Shown piece after piece: positions 7,487 to 14,857 of a stretch of DNA of 33,633 bases (position 1 is the stretch's first letter; each line of letters begins with the position of its first letter). A program made the translations under genes and the position numbers. Source of the DNA: JAOADN01 sp049323795 (GTDB taxonomy: Bacteria; Pseudomonadota; Alphaproteobacteria; Rhodobacterales; Rhodobacteraceae); the NCBI GenBank assembly GCA_049323795.1, contig JBMOOH010000013.1:1-33633 (forward strand), given 5' to 3'. The notes below the pieces were generated by a model. The model saw only the letters and a list, made by a program, of their open reading frames with translations, searched no databases and was not told the origin of the DNA.

Positions 7487-8077
7487 ATGACGCTCGCCAA
7501 GGCACTCGCCCCGTCGCAATCCTTGCCCGTCAAGGTGGCCATGGTGGTCCTCGGCTCGGCCTTCATCGCGCTCGCCGCGCAGGTGAGCGTGCCGATGATC
7601 CCGGTGCCGATGACGCTTCAGACGCTGGCGATCCTGATCGTCGGCTTCGGCTTCGGCGCGCGGATGGGGGCGGCGACGGTGATCGCCTACCTGGCCGAGG
7701 GCGCGATGGGCCTGCCGGTCTTTGCGGGCGGCATGAACGGCATCGCCTTCGCCGGTCCGACGGCGGGGTTCCTGATCGGCTTCGTCGGCCTCGCCTGGCT
7801 TGCCGGCTCCGCCGCCGACCGCGGCGTGACGGGCGTCCTGCCGACCGCGCTGGTCGCGCTTCTCGCCTCGGCGCTCCTCTATGTCCCCGGAGCGGCCTGG
7901 GCGATGCTGGCCGACACGATTCTCGGCTTGGACGCCTCGAAGTGGGGGGCGGACGATCTCTCGATGATCTGGACCTGGTACGTCGCGCCGTTCCTGCTCG
8001 GAGACGCCGTGAAGGCCGTCATCGCGGCGCTCGCCGTCACCGGCGGCTGGGCGGCGGTGAAGGGCCGCAAGGTCTGA
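7487..8077 (+). CDS. bioY: Biotin transporter BioY
   Basis: 196-residue BioY, the substrate-binding integral membrane S component for biotin uptake (ECF type). About six hydrophobic segments are visible. Family motifs include PVPMTLQTLAILIVGFGFG (near residues 41-60), YLAEGAMGLPVFAGG and GPTAGFLIGF. No bioM or bioN (energising ATPase and T component) is seen in the window, so this BioY is either solitary or uses components encoded elsewhere. Preceded by an AG-rich ribosome site shortly before the ATG at 7487. A TTGACA at 7393-7398 in the upstream gap could be its -35, but the -10 (GACAGT, 7416-7421) is weak. I see no BioR-like operator. Confidence 0.95.
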   Translation: MTLAKALAPSQSLPVKVAMVVLGSAFIALAAQVSVPMIPVPMTLQTLAILIVGFGFGARMGAATVIAYLAEGAMGLPVFAGGMNGIAFAGPTAGFLIGFVGLAWLAGSAADRGVTGVLPTALVALLASALLYVPGAAWAMLADTILGLDASKWGADDLSMIWTWYVAPFLLGDAVKAVIAALAVTGGWAAVKGRKV

Positions 8078-8240
8078 ACCGGGATGCCGGAACCGCATCT
8101 GGCGCCGCCCCCGGAGGGCGGTTTCCAGTCGCCGGACCTGCGATATGCGGGGCCTCACTCTTCGCGGGGTGCGGCTTCGCATCTCGAAGGCGTGCCCGGC
8201 CGGCAGGCTGGGGGCGTGACCGCGAAAGGGAGTGCCGCCC

Positions 8241-8927
8241 ATGCCGACCACCTTCGTCCTTGTCCACGGCGCCTTCGGCTCGCCGGCGGAACTCGCCCCG
8301 GTCGTGCCTTACCTCGAGGAACTCGGGCACCGGGTCGTCAATGTCGATCTGCCCTGCGGGCGGGCGGGGGCGACGCTGGAGGACTACGCCGCCGCCGTCG
8401 TCCGGGCGATGGACGGGATCCCACACCCGCGCGTCCTCGTCGCCCATTCGGCGGGCGGGGCGACGATTCCCCTCGTCGCGGCCCAGATCCCCGCCAAGCG
8501 GCTCGTCTACGTCGCCGCCGTCGTGCCGGAACCGGGGCAGTCGATCTCGGCGGCCCTCGGCCCGGAGGCCGTGGAAGCGATCGGGGCGGTCACCATCGAC
8601 AACGGCGACGGGACGCGGTCGTTCAACATCGACCTGCTTGCCTCGTTCGCGCCGCCGGAGGAGCGGGAGGCCTACGTCGCGTTCCTGAACGGAACCCAGC
8701 GCCGCCAGGGCTGGCCGGCGGTGAACCAGCCCTGGCCGGGGGGCGCGATCCCGGACCTCCCGCGCGCCTATGTCCTCTGCACCGAGGACACGATCATCCC
8801 CCCCAAACGGCAGCGGGCCTTCGCGGCCCTCCTGGGGGTGAGCCCGATCGAGATAGCCTCCGTCCACGCGGCCTTCGCCTTCAAGCCGAAGGAGCTTGCC
8901 GACATTCTGGCCACCCTCGCCGCCTGA
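8241..8927 (+). CDS. Alpha/beta hydrolase family protein
   Basis: 228-residue alpha/beta hydrolase. Oxyanion-side motif FVLVHGAFGSP lies near the N-terminus, the nucleophile elbow is AHSAGG with Ser70 (usual GxSxG has Ala for the first Gly), an acid is in VLCTEDTIIP, and a late His is in SVHAAFAFKPKEL. This resembles small carboxylesterase-like proteins; substrate unknown. The ATG at 8241 is preceded by AAAGGGAG (8225-8232) at good spacing; a GTG at 8232 overlaps that site and is less likely. It ends in a triple 13-bp repeat that contains its stop codon. It faces the DUF1284 gene. Confidence 0.9.
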   Translation: MPTTFVLVHGAFGSPAELAPVVPYLEELGHRVVNVDLPCGRAGATLEDYAAAVVRAMDGIPHPRVLVAHSAGGATIPLVAAQIPAKRLVYVAAVVPEPGQSISAALGPEAVEAIGAVTIDNGDGTRSFNIDLLASFAPPEEREAYVAFLNGTQRRQGWPAVNQPWPGGAIPDLPRAYVLCTEDTIIPPKRQRAFAALLGVSPIEIASVHAAFAFKPKELADILATLAA

Positions 8928-8960
8928 CCGGGCCGCCTGACCGGGCCGCCTGACCGGGCC
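8922..8960 (+). repeat. Three perfect 13-bp tandem repeats spanning the hydrolase stop codon
   Basis: GCCTGACCGGGCC is repeated three times without mismatch (8922-8934, 8935-8947, 8948-8960). The first copy supplies the stop TGA (8925-8927). Because 13 is one more than a multiple of three, the TGAs at 8925, 8938 and 8951 fall in three different frames. Confidence 0.9.
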
Positions 8961-8990
8961 GCATGGCACCGGATCGCCAGACGGCGGGTG

Positions 8991-9018
8991 GCCGGTCAGC
9001 CGCTGCCGGTCAGCCGCC
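8991..9018 (-). repeat. Two 14-bp tandem repeats spanning the DUF1284 stop codon
   Basis: GCCGGTCAGCCGCT (8991-9004) and GCCGGTCAGCCGCC (9005-9018) differ at one base. On the minus strand each contains TGA; the one at 9010-9012 is the actual stop of the DUF1284 gene, the other is in a different frame. Confidence 0.85.
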
Positions 9019-9447
9019 ACCCCTGTGCAGCCGGGCCAGCGCCGCCTCGCACATGCCCCAGGGTTCCCATTCGCAGCCCGCGCAGAGCCGCTTCAGGCTT
9101 CCCGGCGGCACCTCGGCAAGGATGCGCGCCCTGGCCTCGCCCCAGGTGAGCCGGTCGCCGGGATTCAGCCCGAGCGCCCCGGCATGGGCCGCGTCCAGCC
9201 GGTCGATCTTCGCCTGAACCTCGCAGGCATGGCCGCGGTTCTTCGGGCAGGGAGCGCAGATGTCGTCGAGCCCGGCCGCGACCTCGATCACCGTCGCCTC
9301 GCCCCCCGCCGCGCGCAGGCGGCCCATGACGATGGCGTCCATGTTGGCGGTGAAGCCCGGGGAATAGCCCTTGCCCTCGAAACCGAGCGAGCAGAGGAAA
9401 TGGTGCGGGCGGTAGCGGACCAAAGCCTTGTCGGCTGTACCGCTCAC
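9010..9447 (-). CDS. DUF1284-family cysteine-rich protein
   Basis: 145 residues from a GTG at 9447. The N-terminal VRYRPHHFLCSLGFEGKGYS is the hallmark of DUF1284, an uncharacterised family. Seven Cys are present: Cys19, a DICAPCP pair at 64/67, Cys75, and a CAGC...C group at 122/125/133, with a His pair at 15-16, so a metal or iron-sulfur site is plausible. The GTG start overlaps the purF stop by four bases (GTGA), hence the two are probably co-translated. Why a metal-binding-like protein follows purF is unknown; PurF here also carries the Cys set of the Fe-S type. Confidence 0.9.
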   Translation of the reverse strand: MSGTADKALVRYRPHHFLCSLGFEGKGYSPGFTANMDAIVMGRLRAAGGEATVIEVAAGLDDICAPCPKNRGHACEVQAKIDRLDAAHAGALGLNPGDRLTWGEARARILAEVPPGSLKRLCAGCEWEPWGMCEAALARLHRGGG

Positions 9448-10904
9448 TCCGCCGCCTTCATCTCGAAGCCCATCTCGATCATGTCCGAGGGGGCGACCGG
9501 GTACTGGCCCGAGAAGCAGGCATCGCAATACTGCGGGCGCTTGTCGTTCCGCCCGGCCGCCTCGCCCGCGGCGCGGTAAAGCCCGTCGAGCGAGACGAAG
9601 CGGAGCGAATCGACCCCGATCCAGTCGCGCATCTCGTCCTCGGACATCGTCGCGGCCAGCAGTTTCGACCGCTCGGGCGTATCCACGCCGTAGAAGCAGG
9701 GCCAGGCGGTGGGCGGCGAGGCGATGCGGAAATGCACCTCCGCCGCGCCGGCCTCGAGGATCATCTCCTTGATCTTGCGGGAAGTTGTCCCGCGCACGAC
9801 CGAATCGTCCACGAGGACAACCCGCTTGCCCTTGACGAGCGCCCGGTTGACGTTGAGCTTGAGCCGGACGCCCATGTTGCGGATCTGCTCGGTCGGCTCG
9901 ATGAAGGTGCGCCCGACATACTGGTTCCGGACGATGCCGAAGGCGAAGGGGATGCCCGACTGCTGGGAATAACCGATGGCCGCCGGGGTGCCTGAGTCCG
10001 GCACCGGACAGACGAGATCGGCCTCGACCGGGGCCTCCCTGGCCAGCTCCTCCCCGATCTGGCGCCGCGTCTCGTAGACCGAGCGGCCGCCGATCAGGCT
10101 GTCGGGGCGCGAGAAGTAGACGTGCTCGAAGATGCAGAAGCGCGGTGGCGCCGGCGCGAAGGGGTGCGAGGAGTGGACCTCGCCCCGCTCGATCACCACC
10201 ATTTCGCCCGGCTCGATCTCGCGCAGGAACTCGGCCCCGATGATGTCGAGCGCACAGGTTTCCGAGGATAGCACGTGGCCCTCGCCAAGCCTGCCCAGCA
10301 CCAGCGGGCGGACCCCCAGGGGATCGCGGACGCCGATCAGCTTCGTCCGCGTCATCGCGATGACGCTGAACGCGCCCTCGACCGCGCGGAGCGCGTCCTT
10401 GATCCGCTCGGCGAGCGTCTTCTGCATCGAGCGGGCCATCAGGTGGATGATGCATTCGCTGTCGGAGGAGGACTGGAAGATCGCCCCCCGTTCGATCAGT
10501 TGCCGGCGGAGTGCGGCGGCATTGGTGAGATTGCCGTTATGCGCGATCGCGCAGCCGCCCACCGAGAATTCGCCGAAGAAGGGCTGCACGTCGCGGATCG
10601 CCGTATGGCCCTTCGACCCTTGCGTCGAATAGCGGACATGCCCGATGGCGAGCGACCCCGGCAGGGTCTGCATTACGTCGGGTTTGGTGAAGTTGTCCCG
10701 CACATAGCCGAAGCGGCGGGCCGAGTTGAAGCCCTCGGTCGGGTCGTGACTGACGATGCCGCCGGCCTCCTGCCCGCGGTGCTGGAGCGCGTGCAGGCCG
10801 AGCGCGACGAAGGAGGCGGCATCGGAGAGCCCGTTCACCCCGAAAATCCCGCATTCCTCCTTCAGCTTGTCGTCATCGAAGGGATGGCTCAGGAACGGCT
10901 TCAT
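9444..10904 (-). CDS. purF: Amidophosphoribosyltransferase
   Basis: 486-residue PurF, the first committed enzyme of purine synthesis, using glutamine and PRPP to make phosphoribosylamine. Residues 1-17 look like a propeptide, ending before the nucleophile Cys18 in EECGIFG. The glutaminase domain continues to about residue 240, and the PRPP-binding loop VVLVDDSVVRGTT is at 362-374. Cys257 (FCIFEHVYFSR), Cys403 (WPCFYG), Cys460 and Cys463 (YCDACFSG) match the four ligands of the [4Fe-4S] (B. subtilis-type) PurF. Preceded by AAAGGG near the ATG. Follows cvpA after 146 bp, as in many proteobacteria. Confidence 0.97.
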   Translation of the reverse strand: MKPFLSHPFDDDKLKEECGIFGVNGLSDAASFVALGLHALQHRGQEAGGIVSHDPTEGFNSARRFGYVRDNFTKPDVMQTLPGSLAIGHVRYSTQGSKGHTAIRDVQPFFGEFSVGGCAIAHNGNLTNAAALRRQLIERGAIFQSSSDSECIIHLMARSMQKTLAERIKDALRAVEGAFSVIAMTRTKLIGVRDPLGVRPLVLGRLGEGHVLSSETCALDIIGAEFLREIEPGEMVVIERGEVHSSHPFAPAPPRFCIFEHVYFSRPDSLIGGRSVYETRRQIGEELAREAPVEADLVCPVPDSGTPAAIGYSQQSGIPFAFGIVRNQYVGRTFIEPTEQIRNMGVRLKLNVNRALVKGKRVVLVDDSVVRGTTSRKIKEMILEAGAAEVHFRIASPPTAWPCFYGVDTPERSKLLAATMSEDEMRDWIGVDSLRFVSLDGLYRAAGEAAGRNDKRPQYCDACFSGQYPVAPSDMIEMGFEMKAAE

Positions 10905-10960
10905 CCGTGACCCTTTCCGGTGCGGCGGCGCGTCCGACGCAGGCGCGACTCGACGGGGTC

Positions 10961-10989
10961 CATTTAGTCCGAAGCCGCGGGAGAGTCAC
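10961..10989 (-). promoter_or_regulatory. Weak candidate promoter for purF
   Basis: On the minus strand GTGACT (10984-10989) resembles a -35 and TAAATG (10961-10966) a -10, spaced 17 bp. The purF ATG lies 57 bp further on, so purF may be transcribed separately from cvpA. Matches are only four and three of six. Confidence 0.28.
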
Positions 10990-11050
10990 GGGCGGCCGCA
11001 GCCGGCCGCCCCGCTGGGGGGCTGGACCGGCCCCGCCCGGACGCGAGGCA

Positions 11051-11725
11051 TCAGCCCCCCGTTGCGCCCCCCGTTGCGCCCCCCGTCGCGCCCCCCGTCG
11101 CGCCCCCCGTCGTGCCGCCGGGGGTGGTGCCCGTTGTGCCGCCCGTGGATGACGGCCCGCCGGTGATCGGCGGCGCGCCGCAGGTGCCCACGAGTTCCTC
11201 GTAGCGCGCCACGACCCAGCCGGGGGCATCCTGGGGCATCGCTGCGTTCAGGCTGGCCTGCACCGAGGAAAACACCTGCGCCGAGCGGGAGTTGTCCACC
11301 ATCGGGACGGTCTCGTTGACGAGGACGCGGTCGTAGACGACGAAGGCGATGGCGACGAGGATGATCCCGCGCAGGACACCGAAGAGGAAGCCGAGCCCCT
11401 GATCGATTCCTCCGACGGCCGACCGCTGGACGGCCGAGGCGAAGAGCGGGGTGAAGATCGAGACCACCACGAGCGACAGCGCGAACACCGTGGCGAAGGC
11501 GGCGATGATCGACAGCTCGCAACTGTCGCCGAGGAAGTCGTTCAGCACAGGGATCTGCTTGATGAGGGGCTGGGCCTGCGGAGCGAAGAGGAACGCCAGC
11601 ACCGCCGCGGCGATCCATCCCCCGATGGCGAGCACCTCGCGCACCAGTCCCCGGCTGTAGGCGAGGATCGCCGACAGGATGATGACCACCGCTACCACGG
11701 CGTCTATGATCGTGAAGCCTTCCAT
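11051..11725 (-). CDS. cvpA: CvpA family membrane protein
   Basis: 224-residue CvpA (colicin V production-type) membrane protein. Four hydrophobic segments fill roughly residues 5-150 (N-terminus MEGFTIIDAVVAVVIILSA, later IILVAIAFVVYDRV), the family's normal layout. The C-terminal tail from about residue 185 is Gly/Thr/Pro-rich and ends in repeated GATG units encoded by 12-bp tandem repeats. Position between radA and purF is the usual context for CvpA. Molecular role is not settled; it has been linked to envelope stress and purine operons. Starts 20 bp after radA's stop. Confidence 0.94.
   Translation of the reverse strand: MEGFTIIDAVVAVVIILSAILAYSRGLVREVLAIGGWIAAAVLAFLFAPQAQPLIKQIPVLNDFLGDSCELSIIAAFATVFALSLVVVSIFTPLFASAVQRSAVGGIDQGLGFLFGVLRGIILVAIAFVVYDRVLVNETVPMVDNSRSAQVFSSVQASLNAAMPQDAPGWVVARYEELVGTCGAPPITGGPSSTGGTTGTTPGGTTGGATGGATGGATGGATGG
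11055..11114 (-). repeat. Five 12-bp tandem repeats at the 3' end of cvpA
   Basis: The plus-strand unit CCCCCCGTTGCG or CCCCCCGTCGCG/GTG occurs five times in succession (11055, 11067, 11079, 11091, 11103). In cvpA it encodes the tetrapeptide Gly-Ala-Thr-Gly (last-written unit Gly-Thr variant), so copy number can change without a frameshift. It stops one codon before the TGA. Confidence 0.88.
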
Positions 11726-11745
11726 GCGCCTGCTCCTCGCGCCCG

Positions 11746-13110
11746 TCAGCCCGCCCCGAACACCTCGCCCACGAGCGTTGCGAGATCGGGGATCTTCCGG
11801 ACGCGGACCGTGTCTTCGCCGGCCCTGTTTCCCGCATCCGGCGCTATCGCCTGTGAGAAACCAAGTTTTCCGGCCTCTTTCAACCGGTTTTCGGTCTGAC
11901 CTACCGGCCGGAGCGCACCCGAGAGGCTGATTTCGCCAAAAACGACACAGTCTGCGGGCAGCGTCACGTCCTCGCGCGCGGAGAGAAGCGCGCAGGCGAC
12001 CGCGAGGTCGGCGGCCGGTTCCGTCACCCGCAGGCCGCCGGCGACGTTGAGGAACACGTCGAGCCCGCCGAACGGGATTCCGCAGCGCGCCTCGAGCACG
12101 GCGAGGATGGTCGAGAGCCTGCCGCCGTCGAGACCGACGACGGTGCGGCGCGGGGTGCCGAGGGGCGAGGGCGCGACGAGGGCCTGGATCTCGGTGAGGA
12201 CGGGGCGCGTACCCTCGATCCCGGCAAAGACCACCGATCCGGGGGTCGGCGACCCGCGCCCCGAGAGGAACAGGGCCGAAGGATTGACCACCTCGGACAG
12301 GCCCGCGCCCGTCATCTCGAAGACCCCGATCTCGTCGGAGGGGCCGAAGCGGTTCTTGACGGCGCGCAGGATGCGGAACTGGTGGCCGCGCTCGCCCTCG
12401 AAATAGAGGACGCAGTCCACCATGTGTTCGACCACGCGGGGGCCGGCGATCTGTCCGTCCTTGGTGACGTGGCCGACGAGGACGACCGCCGCGCCCCGGC
12501 GCTTGGCGAAGGTGACGAGGTCCTGCGCCGACGCGCGCACCTGGGCGACCGATCCCGGCGCGGCCTCGACCGTGTCGGCCCACATCGTCTGGATCGAGTC
12601 GATCACCACGAGACCGGGACGCTCGGCCTCGAGCGTGGCGAGGATGTCGCGCAGGTTCGTCTCGGCGGCGAGCCGGACGGGCGCGCCCGCGAGTCCGAGG
12701 CGCTGGGCGCGCATCCTGACCTGTGCGGCGGACTCCTCGCCCGAGACGTAGACGGTCCGCAGCCCGGTGGCGGCGAAACTGGCCGCGGCCTGGAGCAGGA
12801 GCGTCGATTTCCCGATGCCCGGATCTCCGCCGAGGAGGATGGCGGAGGCCGGAACGAGGCCCCCGCCCAGCACGCGGTCGAGCTCGGCAATGCCCGACGC
12901 GGCGCGGGGCGGAGGGCTTTCGGCAGAGGCGAGGTCGGTGACGGGCACCACCCGGCCCTTCGCGCCGTCCCGCCGCGCGGCCCCGGAGAGGCCCTGCGCG
13001 TCCTCGGCGATCGTGTTCCAGGCGCCGCAGGCATCGCAGCGCCCGGACCACTTGGACTGGACCGAGCCGCAGGCGGTGCACGAGAACTGTTGGGACGGGG
13101 CGCGGGCCAT
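11746..13110 (-). CDS. radA: DNA repair protein RadA (Sms)
   Basis: 454-residue RadA, a RecA-related ATPase that drives branch migration during recombination. An N-terminal four-Cys zinc finger (Cys11, 14, 25, 28) is followed by Walker A GGDPGIGKST (94-103), Walker B VVID (168-171) and the RadA-specific KNRFG motif (252-256). The C-terminal part from about 270 is Lon-protease-like. Full length. I chose the ATG at 13110 because the zinc finger then starts at the normal distance; the upstream extension is unneeded. First of the radA-cvpA-purF-DUF1284 run. Confidence 0.96.
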   Translation of the reverse strand: MARAPSQQFSCTACGSVQSKWSGRCDACGAWNTIAEDAQGLSGAARRDGAKGRVVPVTDLASAESPPPRAASGIAELDRVLGGGLVPASAILLGGDPGIGKSTLLLQAAASFAATGLRTVYVSGEESAAQVRMRAQRLGLAGAPVRLAAETNLRDILATLEAERPGLVVIDSIQTMWADTVEAAPGSVAQVRASAQDLVTFAKRRGAAVVLVGHVTKDGQIAGPRVVEHMVDCVLYFEGERGHQFRILRAVKNRFGPSDEIGVFEMTGAGLSEVVNPSALFLSGRGSPTPGSVVFAGIEGTRPVLTEIQALVAPSPLGTPRRTVVGLDGGRLSTILAVLEARCGIPFGGLDVFLNVAGGLRVTEPAADLAVACALLSAREDVTLPADCVVFGEISLSGALRPVGQTENRLKEAGKLGFSQAIAPDAGNRAGEDTVRVRKIPDLATLVGEVFGAG

Positions 13111-13193
13111 GATGGCGGCCTTGATGCCCGAGCGCGGAGCATCCCGCAAGGCGCGGGAAGGCCCCTATGGCCGCGCGCCGCGCTGCGCTCGGG

Positions 13194-13631
13194 TCAGCCG
13201 GGGCGGTGGCGGCGTTGCGTTGCCCAGCCGAGGGCGAGGCCGGCGAGGATGCAGCCGGTGAAGAACCAGAGGCCCCAGGCGGTTTCCACCCGGCCCACTC
13301 CGACCCCCTTGGCCGCGACGACGTAGAGCGCGATCAGGAAGACATCCGCCATGGCGAGCCGTCCGATCAGCCGAAGCGCCGGCAGCAGGCGGGGCGAGGC
13401 GATGCCGAACTGGACGAGCGCGAGGCCGAGCGTCTTGGCATAGGGCGCGAAGAGCGCGAGGAAGCCGACCAGCAGCGCGAGCAGCGGATCCTCGCCCCAG
13501 AGCGACTGAAGCCCCGTGACCACCGAGATCGAGTCGAGGCCGAAGAGCGGCAGGAGGCCCGCGCGCAGAAGCGGAGCGAACCACGCCAGCGGATAGGCGA
13601 CGAGAAGGCCGAGGGTCAGGGCGCGCAGCAT
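13194..13631 (-). CDS. PqiA-like (paraquat-inducible protein A) membrane protein
   Basis: 145-residue membrane protein matching one PqiA module: start MLRALTLGLLVAYPLAWFAP, then SISVVTGLQSLWGEDPLLALLVGFLALFAPYAKTL-like PqiA core (four hydrophobic segments, the last near residues 120-138). E. coli PqiA has two such modules, so this is a single-module form. PqiA/LetA proteins partner with MCE proteins in lipid transfer between inner and outer membranes. It lies one gene from mlaE-mlaF, which supports an envelope-lipid role. No MCE protein (PqiB/MlaD) is encoded nearby. Confidence 0.82.
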   Translation of the reverse strand: MLRALTLGLLVAYPLAWFAPLLRAGLLPLFGLDSISVVTGLQSLWGEDPLLALLVGFLALFAPYAKTLGLALVQFGIASPRLLPALRLIGRLAMADVFLIALYVVAAKGVGVGRVETAWGLWFFTGCILAGLALGWATQRRHRPG

Positions 13632-13670
13632 CCTGCGGTTCCTACTCCATCCGGCGCCGCCGGCCAGGCA

Positions 13671-14006
13671 TCAGGCGGCCGTTCGGCGGCTCGGGCGCAG
13701 GACCGTCGACAGCACGACCCATGCCCAGAAGCAGAGCCAGGACACGGTCAGCCCCGCCAGGCTGAGGCCGGTCAGGCGGAGCGATCCGTCCGGCAGCCCC
13801 CTGAGCGTGGGCAGCACCACCGCGAGGTTGAACGCAAGCGCGACGGCCGCGACCGCCGCCCCGATCAGATGGACGCGCGGGCTGCGTCCGGGCGGGCGCG
13901 CACGGAGCCCGCGCCGCAGGCAGAGGATGAGCACGAGGAGAGGCGGTCCCCCGTAGATCGCGGCGAAGGTGGCCATCGCGGGCATGACGATCCCAGCCGA
14001 AGACAT
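13671..14006 (-). CDS. Small membrane protein of unknown function
   Basis: 111 residues with three predicted membrane segments (about 11-30, 47-67, 78-102) separated by a basic loop RRGLRARPPGRSPR. I do not recognise the family. The ATG at 14006 is preceded by AGGAGG (near 14015-14020 on the minus strand) and is preferred to an ATG further upstream. It sits between mlaF and the PqiA-like gene in the same direction, so an envelope role is a reasonable but unproven guess. Confidence 0.72.
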   Translation of the reverse strand: MSSAGIVMPAMATFAAIYGGPPLLVLILCLRRGLRARPPGRSPRVHLIGAAVAAVALAFNLAVVLPTLRGLPDGSLRLTGLSLAGLTVSWLCFWAWVVLSTVLRPSRRTAA

Positions 14007-14110
14007 ATGTTCAGCCTCCTGCCCCCCCGGAACCGGAAGAGTATGTGCCGCGGGACGCAAGTCAAATCACGTCGGCGGAACCTCGCGCCGGCGCTTCCTG
14101 TTCCGGCGCC

Positions 14111-14857
14111 TCAGCGCACCGTCTCGATCGGGCCTTCGGCGCGGCCGTGAATGAACTGCTGGACATAGGGATCGGCGGCCGCGTCCATGTCCGCGACGGG
14201 ACCGACCCAGCGGATGACCCCGCCGTGCAGCATGGCCACGCGATCGGCGATCCGGCGGACCGACGACATGTCGTGGGTGATCGTCATTGCCGTCGCCCCC
14301 ATCTCGGTCACGATCTCGCGGATCAGGTCGTTGATGACGCCCGCCATGATCGGATCGAGGCCGGTGGTGGGCTCGTCGAAGAAGATGATCTCCGGCTCGA
14401 CCGCGATCGCGCGGGCAAGGCCGACACGCTTCTGCATCCCGCCCGAAAGCTCGGCCGGGAAAAGGTCCGCCACCTCGGGCTTCAGGCCCACCCGGGCGAG
14501 CTTGGCGACCGCGATCTCCCTCGCCTCGGCCTTCGTCCGCTTCTGCGGGCCCCGGAGCAGCCTGAATGCGACATTCTGCCAGACGGGCAGCGAATCGAAC
14601 AGCGCGCCGCCCTGGAACAGCATCCCGAACCGCGACAGGAAGCCGTCCCTCCCGCCCGCGTCGGCGGGCCGCCCGTCCACCTCGATCGTTCCCCGCTCCG
14701 GTGTCACAAGTCCGAGGATGCACTTGAGCAGCACCGACTTGCCGGTTCCGGACCCGCCGATGATCACCATGCTCTCGCCCCGTGCGACGTCGAGCGTCAC
14801 GCCCTGAAGGACGCGGTTCGCCCCGAAGCTCTTGTGAAGATCGCGAAGCGAGATCAT
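14111..14857 (-). CDS. mlaF: ABC transporter ATP-binding protein, MlaF-type
   Basis: 248-residue ATPase of the Mla phospholipid-transport system that keeps outer-membrane lipid asymmetry. Walker A GGSGTGKS at 34-41, Q-loop Phe-Gln at 81-82, signature LSGGMQKR from 137, Walker B IIFFDEP from 157, and the MlaF-like RDLHKSFGANRVLQG start. Its ATG overlaps the mlaE stop (ATGA). The MCE protein MlaD, the STAS protein MlaB and MlaC are not found in the window, so the complex must be completed from elsewhere or use the neighbouring PqiA-like protein. Confidence 0.94.
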   Translation of the reverse strand: MISLRDLHKSFGANRVLQGVTLDVARGESMVIIGGSGTGKSVLLKCILGLVTPERGTIEVDGRPADAGGRDGFLSRFGMLFQGGALFDSLPVWQNVAFRLLRGPQKRTKAEAREIAVAKLARVGLKPEVADLFPAELSGGMQKRVGLARAIAVEPEIIFFDEPTTGLDPIMAGVINDLIREIVTEMGATAMTITHDMSSVRRIADRVAMLHGGVIRWVGPVADMDAAADPYVQQFIHGRAEGPIETVR

